Shown piece after piece: positions 14,644 to 20,323 of a stretch of DNA of 20,323 nucleotides. Position 1 is the stretch's first letter. The number at the start of each line of letters is the position of its first letter. The notes under the pieces were generated by a model that worked only from the letters and a program-made list of their open reading frames with translations, was not told the DNA's origin and ran no database searches. A program made the position numbers and the translations under genes. The stretch spans positions 1-20,323 of the forward strand of contig UQWK01000037.1 in NCBI GenBank assembly GCA_900544725.1, read 5' to 3'. The DNA is from an uncultured Collinsella sp. (GTDB lineage Bacteria > Actinomycetota > Coriobacteriia > Coriobacteriales > Coriobacteriaceae).

Positions 14644-15358
14644 GCATATCCTCCGAGGTCTCGTCGACGACCAGGGACTCCAAGTCCTCGACTGCCTCAA
14701 CATCTTCAACATCGATATCGATCAGTTCGCGCTCTTCGTCCAGGTCCTCGGCCTGCTCCTCGAGCGTGGACTGAATGCTGCGGCCGCTCAGGCGCTCGCG
14801 GATAAACTGGCGCGACTGCTCGTCGGGGGCAAACTGCTCCAGATCGGGCAGGTCGCGAGTGGAGCGCAGGCCGAACTTTTCCAAGAAGGCATTGGTCGTG
14901 CCGTAGATGATGGCCTGACCGCGCTGGGGGTCGCGGCCGAGCTCGCGCACCAGGCCCTTGTCCACGAGCGACGCAATGACGCCGTCGGAGTTGACGCCGC
15001 GGATGCCCTTGACCACCTCGCGCGTGACGGGTTGGTGGTAGGCGATGACGGCCAGGGTCTCGAGCGCCGCCTGCGACAGTTTTTGCGTGTCCCAGCTCAA
15101 CACGTAGGCCTCGACCACATCGTGGTAGGCGGGGTGCGTGAACAGGCGCCAGCCGCCGGCGACCTCGCGCAGCTGAAAGCCGCGGTTGGTCTCCTCATAC
15201 TCAACCTTGAGCTCTGCCAACAGCGACGCGCACTCGCCGGGGGCGATATCCAGCGCACCTGCCAGCGCGGGTGCGCTCACGGGGTCGCTCGACACCAGCA
15301 GCAGCGCCTCGAGGGCGCCTTTGAGACTGTTTGCCTCTAGCGTGGAAAGGGTTGACAT
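14630..15358 (-). CDS. scpB: Segregation and condensation protein B
   Basis: ScpB forms the SMC-ScpA-ScpB condensin complex that folds and separates the chromosome. The 242 residues hold two winged-helix domains (about 10-90 and 91-170). LSQAALETLAVIAYHQPVTR (94-113) is the typical second-domain start, and a VNSDGVIASLVDKGLV stretch lies near 121-136. The C-terminal tail beyond about 195 is very acidic and longer than the core, as is frequent for ScpB. AGGAG lies 8 nt before the ATG at 15358. It is 11 bp after scpA. The smc gene itself is not in the window. Confidence 0.97.
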   Translation of the reverse strand: MSTLSTLEANSLKGALEALLLVSSDPVSAPALAGALDIAPGECASLLAELKVEYEETNRGFQLREVAGGWRLFTHPAYHDVVEAYVLSWDTQKLSQAALETLAVIAYHQPVTREVVKGIRGVNSDGVIASLVDKGLVRELGRDPQRGQAIIYGTTNAFLEKFGLRSTRDLPDLEQFAPDEQSRQFIRERLSGRSIQSTLEEQAEDLDEERELIDIDVEDVEAVEDLESLVVDETSEDMHDED

Positions 15359-15369
15359 GGTTGCCGCTC

Positions 15370-16179
15370 CTATTCGGTGAGCTCGGGGCCCTCGCCGGGC
15401 ACATATGCCTCGGCGCCCTCGACGCGGTTGATTTGAATGGTTCCAAAGATCTCGTCCTGGCTCAGCGTGAGCGAGCCGCGTTTGGCGAGCTCGAGCATGG
15501 CCAGAAAGGTGACGACGAGTTGCTCGGTTGTAGCGTCGCCGTCCAGCAGCTCGCGGAAGGTGCAGGTTTGGTGTGCCATGGTAAAGCGGTCGACCGAGGC
15601 CACCGTCAGGTCGAGCGGCACGCGATGCGGTGCCACGTGCTCGGCCTCCAGCAGGAAGGTCTGGCGCTTGCCGTCCAGGTCGGCGCAGATGACGGCCAGG
15701 CCGCGCAGGGTAATGCCGGCCAGGTAGTCGGGCATAAGGCCCAAGAACTCGGGGTCGGGGCCGGCCACGCGCGGGTGCATGCGGCTTTCGGCCTGCATGC
15801 GCGCGCCAAGGGCCGCTGCTGCGCCCTTAAACTGCTTGTAGGCGATCAGGCGCTGGATCAGGACCTCGCGCAGGGCGTCGCCATCGAGCGCGCTGAGTTC
15901 CTCGAGGTCTTCGTCGTCCTCGTCATCGTCGACGGATTTGCTGAGGGCCTCCTGGGGTACCAACGAGGCGGCCTTAATGTCCAAAAGAGTTGCCGAGACC
16001 AGCAAAAAGTCGCTCGCCACGTCTAGGTCCAGCGCCTCGATGCGCTCGACCTCGGCAAGGTATTGCTCGGCCACCTCGCTAATGGAGATGGCGCCGATAT
16101 CAACTTTTTGGCGGGTTACCAACTGCAACAGCAGGTCGAACGGTCCGCTGTAGACCTGCGTCGACACGCGATACGACAT
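15370..16179 (-). CDS. scpA: Segregation and condensation protein A
   Basis: ScpA is the kleisin that links SMC heads and ScpB. The 269 residues start with the family hallmark YSGPFDLLLQLV (10-21). FLLVSATLLDIKA (58-70) follows, then an acidic linker (83-94), and a C-terminal winged helix with TFLAMLELAKRGSLTLSQDEIFG. AAAGGAGG lies 6 nt before the ATG at 16179, a very strong site. The 84-bp gap to the upstream M50 gene is one of the two longest inside the run and contains hairpins, so an internal promoter or RNA processing site is possible, although I see no clear -35/-10 pair. Confidence 0.97.
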   Translation of the reverse strand: MSYRVSTQVYSGPFDLLLQLVTRQKVDIGAISISEVAEQYLAEVERIEALDLDVASDFLLVSATLLDIKAASLVPQEALSKSVDDDEDDEDLEELSALDGDALREVLIQRLIAYKQFKGAAAALGARMQAESRMHPRVAGPDPEFLGLMPDYLAGITLRGLAVICADLDGKRQTFLLEAEHVAPHRVPLDLTVASVDRFTMAHQTCTFRELLDGDATTEQLVVTFLAMLELAKRGSLTLSQDEIFGTIQINRVEGAEAYVPGEGPELTE

Positions 16180-16229
16180 CTTCGACCTCCTTTGACGGCG
16201 CCTTCGCGGCGCGGTTTGGGTGCATGTTG

Positions 16230-16248
16230 CGACCGTTTTGCACGGTCG
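16230..16248. repeat. Hairpin in the M50-scpA gap
   Basis: CGACCGT (16230-16236) pairs exactly with ACGGTCG (16242-16248) around TTTGC. No T-run follows on the minus strand, so it is not a normal terminator. A second GC-rich stem (GCGCC/GGCGC) lies just before the scpA ribosome site. They may stabilise or punctuate the mRNA. Confidence 0.35.
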
Positions 16249-16263
16249 ACCTGTAAGTTTACC

Positions 16264-16947
16264 CTAGATGTCGGCGATTGCGAAGTTGAGCAGCCACTCA
16301 GCCAGCGGATACACGGTAACGTCGAAATACCGGCCGATCACGTCGATGCCGGTCCACATGGGCAGCAGGTACAGCACGATGATAAGGATCGGCATGGCGT
16401 ATTGCTGCAGACGGTAGTAGTTGGCGAGCGCCTTGCCTTTGAGGAACGGCACGATGATCGACGAGCCGTCGAGCGGCGGAATCGGGATGAGGTTAAAGAA
16501 CGCGAGCGACAGGTTGACCACGATGAACGTGGCGCCGAAGTTCATGATTTGGGAGGCCACGGCAAAGGACATGCTGGTGTAGAGGTTGCCGTACGTCGCG
16601 CGCATGAGGGCGGCCGCGAGACACGCGAGCGCGATGTTCGATGCAGGGCCGGCCGCGCTCACCAGGACCTCATCGCGCTTGGGGTGCTTAAGGTTGCTGA
16701 GGTAGACGGGCACGGGCTTGGCAAAGGCAAACACCGGACCGCCGGCGGCAAGCATTAGCAGCGGCAGGATGATGGTACCGAACGGGTCGATATGGTTGAG
16801 TGGGTTGAGCGAGACACGGCCGCGCGAGCGGGCCGTCTTGTCGCCGAGTGCCCAGGCCGCGGCGGCGTGCGCGCTCTCGTGAATCACGATGCCAACGATG
16901 ACGGCGACGGCGCTGGCGAGCAGGTTCATAAGGTAGCTGCTGGACAT
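16264..16947 (-). CDS. Site-2 protease family (M50) membrane metalloprotease
   Basis: The 227-residue protein has about five hydrophobic segments and belongs to the short, PDZ-less branch of M50 intramembrane zinc proteases. The zinc motif HESAH (23-27) is in the first segment, with GDKTARSRGRVSLNPL and DPFGT after it. The third zinc ligand is D160 in IPIPPLDG (154-161), and GPASN (100-104) is a conserved turn. Substrates cannot be told from sequence. In many Gram-positive genomes this gene sits immediately before scpA, as here. GGGGAG lies about 4-5 nt before the ATG at 16947. It follows the small membrane protein gene by 9 bp. Confidence 0.94.
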   Translation of the reverse strand: MSSSYLMNLLASAVAVIVGIVIHESAHAAAAWALGDKTARSRGRVSLNPLNHIDPFGTIILPLLMLAAGGPVFAFAKPVPVYLSNLKHPKRDEVLVSAAGPASNIALACLAAALMRATYGNLYTSMSFAVASQIMNFGATFIVVNLSLAFFNLIPIPPLDGSSIIVPFLKGKALANYYRLQQYAMPILIIVLYLLPMWTGIDVIGRYFDVTVYPLAEWLLNFAIADI

Positions 16948-16956
16948 GGCGCTCCC

Positions 16957-17253
16957 CTAGCGAACGCGGCGCGAGGCGCGCGTGAGCAGGTGGTCGGCCA
17001 CAAACAGAATCACGGCCACGATGGCGTAATCCAGGCGGAACACGCCACCAAAGGGCGACGTGATGACACCGTACCCGGCGATGGCACTCGGCAGCGCGCG
17101 CGAAAGCTCAACGACAAAGCCCACGATCTGCAGCTTGGCGGTGAGGCCGCTAAAGCACAACAGCACGGTCATCGCGCTCATAAAGATGCCGCAGATGCGA
17201 CAGGCGATGGCGATGATGCTCATCGCCACGGCAGCGGCCTTACGAGAGTTCAC
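16957..17253 (-). CDS. Small membrane protein, GTG start, unknown function
   Basis: I do not recognise this 98-residue protein. It has a hydrophobic stretch at about 11-36, a second weaker one at about 41-62, and a C-terminal one at about 76-90 followed by the basic end TRASRRVR. The frame is open to 17373, but that part overlaps the ABC-F gene. The GTG at 17251-17253 has GAGGAG about 7 nt upstream and gives a 14-bp overlap with the ABC-F stop, so it is preferred. An ATG at 17223 is the alternative. The position between ABC-F and the M50 protease in a tight run supports a real gene. The function is unknown. Confidence 0.7.
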   Translation of the reverse strand: MNSRKAAAVAMSIIAIACRICGIFMSAMTVLLCFSGLTAKLQIVGFVVELSRALPSAIAGYGVITSPFGGVFRLDYAIVAVILFVADHLLTRASRRVR

Positions 17254-19273
17254 GCGCGGTCTCCTCTTCGATCTGGGTGGAAAGCTCCAGCCATTCGTCC
17301 TCGAGCTTGGGCAGCTCTTGCTTAAGGCCGTTATATTCCCCCAGCGCGGCGTTGAACTTGTCCTGATCGGCATAAAGTTCTTCGCTTGCCATCAATTCCA
17401 TAAGCTCGTCATAGCGGGCGCGCTTTTTGTCGAGCTCGGCCTCGATCTTCTTGAGCTGGTTGCGCACGCCCTTGAGCTTTTTGTTGAGCGCGGCGCGGGC
17501 CTGGGCCTCGGCACGCTTTTGCTCCTTGGTCTTTTTTCCCTCGGCAGGCTTGGGGGCCGCAGCGGGGGTATCGGCCTGGGCGGCGCTGGCTTTGGTGGAC
17601 TTGGCCGCGGCAGGCACGCTCTCCGTGGACGCCTCGGCGGCGGCACGGGCTGCGAGGTCCTCGCGCTTGTAGAGGTAGTAGTCGTAGTCGCCGTCGTAGA
17701 CCGTGACCTTGCCGTCGCGGATGTCGATGACGCGGTTGGCCACGGCGCGCACCAGGTGCTCGTCGTGGCTGATCAGCACGATGGTGCCGGGGAAGTTTTG
17801 CAGGGCGTTCTCGAGCATGTCCACCGAGTCGATGTCCAGGTGGTTGGTGGGCTCGTCCAGGCACAGGAGCGCCTCGGGGGCCACAAGCATCTTGGCGAGC
17901 GCCAGGCGCGCCTTTTCGCCGCCGGAGAGAACGCGGACCTGCTTTTCGATGGAATCGTTATCGCTAAACAGGAAGGCGCCCAGCAGGCTGCGCTGCTGCG
18001 GCACGGTCCACTTGGGCGTGACGGTGTCGATCTCTTGCAGGACAGTGTTGGACTCGGTCATGCCTTCGAGCGCGTGCTGGGCATAGTAGGCCACACCCAC
18101 GTTGGTGCCCAGATCGCGGGTGCCGGTGGTGGGCGGCTCCAGGCCGGCGAGGATCTTCATGAGGGTGGACTTGCCGGCGCCGTTGGGACCGACGAGCGCC
18201 ACGTGCTCGCCGCGGTAGAGTTTGAGGTCGATATCGCTGTAGATGTGCTTGTTGCCGTAGGACTTGGACACGCCCTCCAGGCCCACGACCATGTCGCCCG
18301 AGCGCGGCGGGTCGGGGAACTTAAAGTCAATGTGCTTGTGGCCCTCGGGCAGGATGACGAGCTCCTTTTTGATCTGCTCGATTTTGCGGATGCGCTCCTG
18401 CGCCTGGGCGGCCTTGGTGGGCTTGTAGCGGAACTTGTCGACGAAGACCTGCATGTGGGCGATATCGCGCTCCTGGGCAGCACGCTTGGCGCGCATCTGT
18501 TCCAGATTGTCCTCGCGCTGCTTGAGGTAGCTGCTGTAGTTGCCGGTGTAGGTGGTTACGCGACGGTTTTCGAGGGCGGCGACGTGGTCGACGCAGGCGT
18601 CCATGAAGGCGCGGTCGTGGCTGACGATGAGGACGGCGCCGTCGTAATTCGCGATAAAGCCGCGCAGCCACTGGACGCTCTCGAGGTCCAGGTGGTTGGT
18701 TGGCTCGTCCAGAAGCAGCAAGTCGGGATGGCGCAGGAAGAGTTTGGCGAGCGCGATGCGCATCTGCCAGCCGCCCGAGAACTCCGAACACGGGCGCTCA
18801 AAGTCAGTGACCTTAAAGCCCAGGCCGGACAGGATTTTGCGCGCGTTGCTCTCGAGCTCGTAGCCGCCCAAGTGCTCAAAGCGGTCCTGGACCTGGCCGT
18901 ACTCGTTAAGGAGCGCGTCGACATCCTTACCCTGTTCAGAGAGCTCGGTGATTTGGGCCTGCAGCTCGTTAGCGCGCTCGCCCATGCGGCGGATTTCCTT
19001 GGCCGCCGCCATGACCTCGGCGAGGATGGTGGTGTCCTTTTGCTCCAGGTTGGTTTCTTGCTCGAGGTAGCCCACCTGGCAGTCCTTGGCGTACTGGACC
19101 TGGCCGGCGTCGGGGCTGTCGATACCCATGATGATCTTGAGCATGGTGGTTTTGCCGGCGCCGTTGGGTCCCACGAGCGCAAAGCGTTCGCCGGGGTTGA
19201 TCTGGAAGGACGCGCCGCTAAAGAGGACGCGCGCGCCGAAGCTTTTTTCGATCTTGTCGACCAGGAGGATCAT
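17240..19273 (-). CDS. ABC-F family ATPase (Uup/YdiF/YheS-like)
   Basis: The 677-residue protein has two ABC ATPase domains and no membrane domain, as in ABC-F translation factors that bind the ribosomal E site. Domain 1 has Walker A GPNGAGKT (35-42), signature FSGGW (165-169) and LLLLDEPTNHLD (185-196). The charged inter-domain linker (about 240-320) should reach toward P-site tRNA. Domain 2 has GPNGAGKS (362-369), LSGGE (449-453) and LCLDEPTNHLD (470-480). An Ala/Pro/Lys stretch (542-580) leads to a C-terminal coiled coil (about 583-670), which resembles Uup/YdiF types rather than EttA. A housekeeping role is more likely than antibiotic resistance, but that is inference. AAAGG lies about 7 nt before the ATG. 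Only 31 bp separate the ATG from the tRNA-Ala terminator. Confidence 0.95.
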   Translation of the reverse strand: MILLVDKIEKSFGARVLFSGASFQINPGERFALVGPNGAGKTTMLKIIMGIDSPDAGQVQYAKDCQVGYLEQETNLEQKDTTILAEVMAAAKEIRRMGERANELQAQITELSEQGKDVDALLNEYGQVQDRFEHLGGYELESNARKILSGLGFKVTDFERPCSEFSGGWQMRIALAKLFLRHPDLLLLDEPTNHLDLESVQWLRGFIANYDGAVLIVSHDRAFMDACVDHVAALENRRVTTYTGNYSSYLKQREDNLEQMRAKRAAQERDIAHMQVFVDKFRYKPTKAAQAQERIRKIEQIKKELVILPEGHKHIDFKFPDPPRSGDMVVGLEGVSKSYGNKHIYSDIDLKLYRGEHVALVGPNGAGKSTLMKILAGLEPPTTGTRDLGTNVGVAYYAQHALEGMTESNTVLQEIDTVTPKWTVPQQRSLLGAFLFSDNDSIEKQVRVLSGGEKARLALAKMLVAPEALLCLDEPTNHLDIDSVDMLENALQNFPGTIVLISHDEHLVRAVANRVIDIRDGKVTVYDGDYDYYLYKREDLAARAAAEASTESVPAAAKSTKASAAQADTPAAAPKPAEGKKTKEQKRAEAQARAALNKKLKGVRNQLKKIEAELDKKRARYDELMELMASEELYADQDKFNAALGEYNGLKQELPKLEDEWLELSTQIEEETARELS

Positions 19274-19299
19274 GGTGCCGCCTTTGACCTTGTGTGCCT

Positions 19300-19385
19300 A
19301 TATGAAAAAAGGCCCCAACTTGCGTTGGAGCCTCATTCAATGCTCGGGTGGAGACGAGGGGGATCGAACCCCTGACCTCTTGACT
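19300..19385. repeat. Direct repeat, copy 1: tRNA-Ala 3' half plus terminator
   Basis: This 86-bp segment recurs at 20238-20323 (938 bp away) with only two differences: G19322 becomes A20260 in the terminator loop, and A19335 becomes G20273 between terminator and tRNA. The true length is not known because the second copy is cut by the window end. Confidence 0.9.
19305..19332 (-). terminator. Rho-independent terminator after tRNA-Ala(GGC), copy 1
   Basis: On the minus strand GGCTCCAAC and GTTGGGGCC pair (one T-G wobble) around GCAA, followed by six T. It starts 16 nt beyond the tRNA and ends 31 bp before the ABC-F ATG. The same unit follows the second tRNA-Ala copy. Confidence 0.9.
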
Positions 19386-19421
19386 GCCAGTCAAGCGCTC
19401 TCCCAGCTGAGCTACGCCCCC
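19349..19421 (-). tRNA. tRNA-Ala(GGC)
   Basis: The gene has 73 nt including the discriminator A. The acceptor stem GGGGGCG pairs with CGTCTCC with two G-T wobbles, the D-arm is AGCTCAGCTGGGAGAGC, and the anticodon stem CTTGA/TCAAG encloses CTGGCAG, giving anticodon GGC for alanine GCC and GCU. The T-arm GGGGG-TTCGATC-CCCCT is intact. The 3' CCA is not encoded (ACCCG follows), unlike the tRNA-Pro and CAT tRNAs here. A consensus promoter and a terminator flank it. Confidence 0.95.
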
Positions 19422-19433
19422 GTGCGAAGAAGT

Positions 19434-19462
19434 ACTATACGGGAACTCGGACGGCGATGCAA
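19434..19462 (-). promoter_or_regulatory. Strong promoter of tRNA-Ala copy 1
   Basis: On the minus strand TTGCAT (19457-19462) and TATAGT (19434-19439) are separated by exactly 17 nt. The start of transcription would fall a few nt before the tRNA 5' end at 19421. It is the only clear promoter upstream of ABC-F in the window, so readthrough of the tRNA terminator could feed the long run. Confidence 0.8.
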
Positions 19463-19557
19463 GGACAATTTTGGAAAAACTTTCGCGGGCTCCGGCGCGG
19501 GGGCGCGGGCCCGATCAGGGCCGAGGGGCGCGCGATGCCCGCGGGGGCAGCGGCCCA

Positions 19558-19572
19558 CGCACGGACCGTGCG
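19558..19572. repeat. 15-bp GC-rich palindrome
   Basis: CGCACGG (19558-19564) and CCGTGCG (19566-19572) are exact reverse complements around A. It lies inside the GC-rich patch upstream of the tRNA-Ala promoter. The function is unknown. Confidence 0.35.
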
Positions 19573-19620
19573 CCGGCCGACTTGGCGCGCGGAACACGAC
19601 CCGCCCCTCCTTTACGCCTC

Positions 19621-19772
19621 AGAACTATGCCAGTTTACTACGATAAATCAGGAATGTTCGACCACGCACGCCTTTTCGCATAACCGTCGGGCTCTCTACC
19701 TGCTGTTTTGCAAACGGAGAACGCGCGGTGCTCGGGAGTCGCCGATCCGTCGTAGTAAACCGGCATGGTTTT
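19621..19772. repeat. Inverted-repeat element, candidate miniature repeat
   Basis: The arms 19627-19643 and 19750-19766 match as reverse complements in 16 of 17 positions, and in 20 of 23 when extended to 19621 and 19772. They enclose 106 bp. Both arms read ATGCC(A/G)GTTTACTACGA from outside in, so each strand has a short ORF that begins M-P-V-Y-Y-D: 18 codons on plus and 42 codons on minus (19638-19766). Neither has a clear ribosome site. There is no transposase and no obvious target duplication. Confidence 0.55.
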
Positions 19773-20000
19773 GAAATACATCGGGTTGATTTCACAGTTA
19801 AATGTGTTGGAGCACTGAATTAATGGCCTTAACTTTTTCTAAAACACGTCTTTTCTGCGATGCGCCTAGATTGGTTGTTGTTTAGCATTGGACTTGATCT
19901 TGCGTTGTGCGACTTGCTCGTGCATGATAGTATTTCACGACGTGAAGCGAAGAAATTAGGCCTGAGTTGCCTTTGTTAGAATTGCATTCACCGTTCAAAA

Positions 20001-20076
20001 GGGCTCTTGGCGCAACGGTTAGCGCAGGGGACTCATAATCCCTGGGTTCTGGGTTCGAATCCCGGAGGGCCCACCA
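20001..20076 (+). tRNA. tRNA with CAT anticodon (elongator Met or Ile2)
   Basis: The 76-nt cloverleaf has an encoded CCA. The acceptor stem GGGCTCT/AGGGCCC includes one T-G wobble, the D-stem is GCGC/GCGC, the anticodon stem GGGGA/TCCCT encloses CTCATAA, and the T-arm TTCGAAT is normal. Anticodon CAT with a paired first position (G1-C72) excludes the usual initiator tRNA. Whether it is elongator Met or the lysidine-modified Ile2 tRNA cannot be settled by eye. The C4-G69 pair and the arm around the anticodon loop are compatible with Ile2. Confidence 0.93.
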
Positions 20077-20085
20077 GAGTATTTC

Positions 20086-20114
20086 GAGGCCGGGCATTAC
20101 GTCCGGCCTCTTTG
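20086..20114 (+). terminator. Rho-independent terminator after the CAT tRNA
   Basis: GAGGCCGG (20086-20093) pairs exactly with CCGGCCTC (20103-20110) around a 9-nt loop, followed by TTTGTTATT. It starts 9 nt after the CCA end. Confidence 0.85.
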
Positions 20115-20242
20115 TTATTGGCGCTGCAGATTAGCTTTGTCATCCAGAGACGTAAAGTTATCAACATTCATATTCGTAATAAACAATGGGTATGTCGCCA
20201 AGATGCTACCCAGCCAACACATGGCATAAATCGATAGATATG

Positions 20243-20270
20243 AAAAAAGGCCCCAACTTACGTTGGAGCC
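20243..20270 (-). terminator. Rho-independent terminator after tRNA-Ala, copy 2
   Basis: It has the same stem as copy 1 (GGCTCCAAC / GTTGGGGCC on the minus strand) with one loop difference, and six T follow. It is the downstream signal of the partial tRNA at the window edge. Confidence 0.88.
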
Positions 20271-20286
20271 TCGTTCAATGCTCGGG

Positions 20287-20323
20287 TGGAGACGAGGGGG
20301 ATCGAACCCCTGACCTCTTGACT
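20287..20323 (-). tRNA. Partial tRNA, probably second tRNA-Ala(GGC)
   Basis: The visible 37 nt are the 3' part of a tRNA: discriminator A, acceptor 3' strand CGTCTCC, the T-arm, the variable loop and the 3' part of the anticodon arm. They are identical to tRNA-Ala copy 1. The window ends just before the anticodon triplet, so the GGC identity is inferred from the match. Confidence 0.85.

Larger units (their letters stand above)
19463..20000. other. Gene-poor intergenic region between divergent tRNA genes
   Basis: No credible protein gene is visible. About 19485-19615 is extremely GC-rich, with a palindrome at 19558-19572. About 19621-19772 is an inverted-repeat element. About 19773-20000 is AT-rich and has a small palindrome TTCACG-A-CGTGAA (19934-19946). 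A TAGAAT (19977-19982) lies 18 nt before the plus-strand tRNA and is a possible -10, but no good -35 is seen. Open frames here that end in tRNA-derived peptides are spurious. Confidence 0.6.
20238..20323. repeat. Direct repeat, copy 2 (truncated by window end)
   Basis: It matches 19300-19385 in 84 of 86 positions, in the same orientation. The similarity continues to the last base of the window, so the repeat unit is probably longer than seen. Confidence 0.9.

Noticed and set aside
17240..19273. Calling the ABC-F protein an antibiotic-resistance factor
   Set aside because: The C-terminal coiled coil and the housekeeping context point to a Uup/YdiF-like translation factor, and no resistance-type context is present.
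17060..19375. 771-codon plus-strand open frame
   Set aside because: It is an antisense shadow of the ABC-F gene, made possible by high GC. The composition is Val/Leu/Gly-rich and no domain is recognised.
19086..19646. Plus-strand frames crossing tRNA-Ala with GDRTPDLLTASQALSQLSYAP-type sequence
   Set aside because: They are read antisense through tRNA-Ala and the ABC-F gene, with no ribosome site and no family resemblance.
19638..19766. 42-codon minus-strand frame spanning the inverted-repeat element as a real gene
   Set aside because: No ribosome site precedes its ATG and its ends coincide with the repeat arms, so it is better described as part of the repeat.
19882..20097. Minus-strand 71-codon frame containing WALRDSNPEPRDYESPALT
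   Set aside because: It is the antisense reading of the CAT tRNA. Such peptides are a known artefact of tRNA genes.

Overview
The window is high-GC bacterial chromosome with strong Shine-Dalgarno sites, very tight gene packing and encoded-CCA tRNAs. The gene order (ABC-F, M50 protease, scpA-scpB-rluB-cmk-plsC-ispH, DUF512 radical SAM, der-plsY-gpsA) and the protein styles suggest a gut actinobacterium of the class Coriobacteriia, most likely Collinsella or a close relative. The taxonomic call is inference from gene order and memory of the families, not from a search.

Layout. Positions 1-2000 are accessory in character. A small two-helix membrane protein gene (minus strand) diverges from a pilin-like gene (plus strand) that joins an Flp/Tad-type prepilin N-terminus to a DUF6273-like C-terminal domain. 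An uninterrupted run of eight G lies near the 5' end of the pilin gene, with possible ATG starts in all three frames just upstream. The gene ends at a strong terminator. It is followed by a gene-free, repeat-bearing, AT-richer stretch and the terminator of a tRNA-Pro(GGG).

Positions 2035-19421 are one minus-strand run. Transcription order is tRNA-Ala(GGC), ABC-F ATPase, small membrane protein, M50 protease, scpA, scpB, rluB-type pseudouridine synthase, cmk, plsC-like acyltransferase, ispH, DUF512 radical-SAM protein, der, plsY, gpsA, rpe, cysteine desulfurase, Nif3-like protein, zinc-ribbon coiled-coil protein, coaBC and tRNA-Pro. Most gaps are under 20 bp, several genes overlap by 4-14 bp, and only two gaps exceed 60 bp before tRNA-Pro. 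This is a core housekeeping supercluster covering chromosome segregation (ScpAB), ribosome biogenesis (Der, RluB, ABC-F), phospholipid synthesis (GpsA, PlsY, PlsC), isoprenoid synthesis (IspH), nucleotide and coenzyme A supply (Cmk, CoaBC), the pentose phosphate pathway (Rpe) and sulfur mobilisation.

Positions 19463-20323 are gene-poor. They hold a GC-rich patch, an inverted-repeat element, a plus-strand tRNA with a CAT anticodon and its terminator, and the start of a second copy of the tRNA-Ala/terminator cassette that runs off the window. The most interesting candidate system is the 5' pilin locus. It combines a possible phase-variation switch (G8 with three-frame starts) and a C-terminal tail that resembles the diversified tails of C-type-lectin-like proteins.
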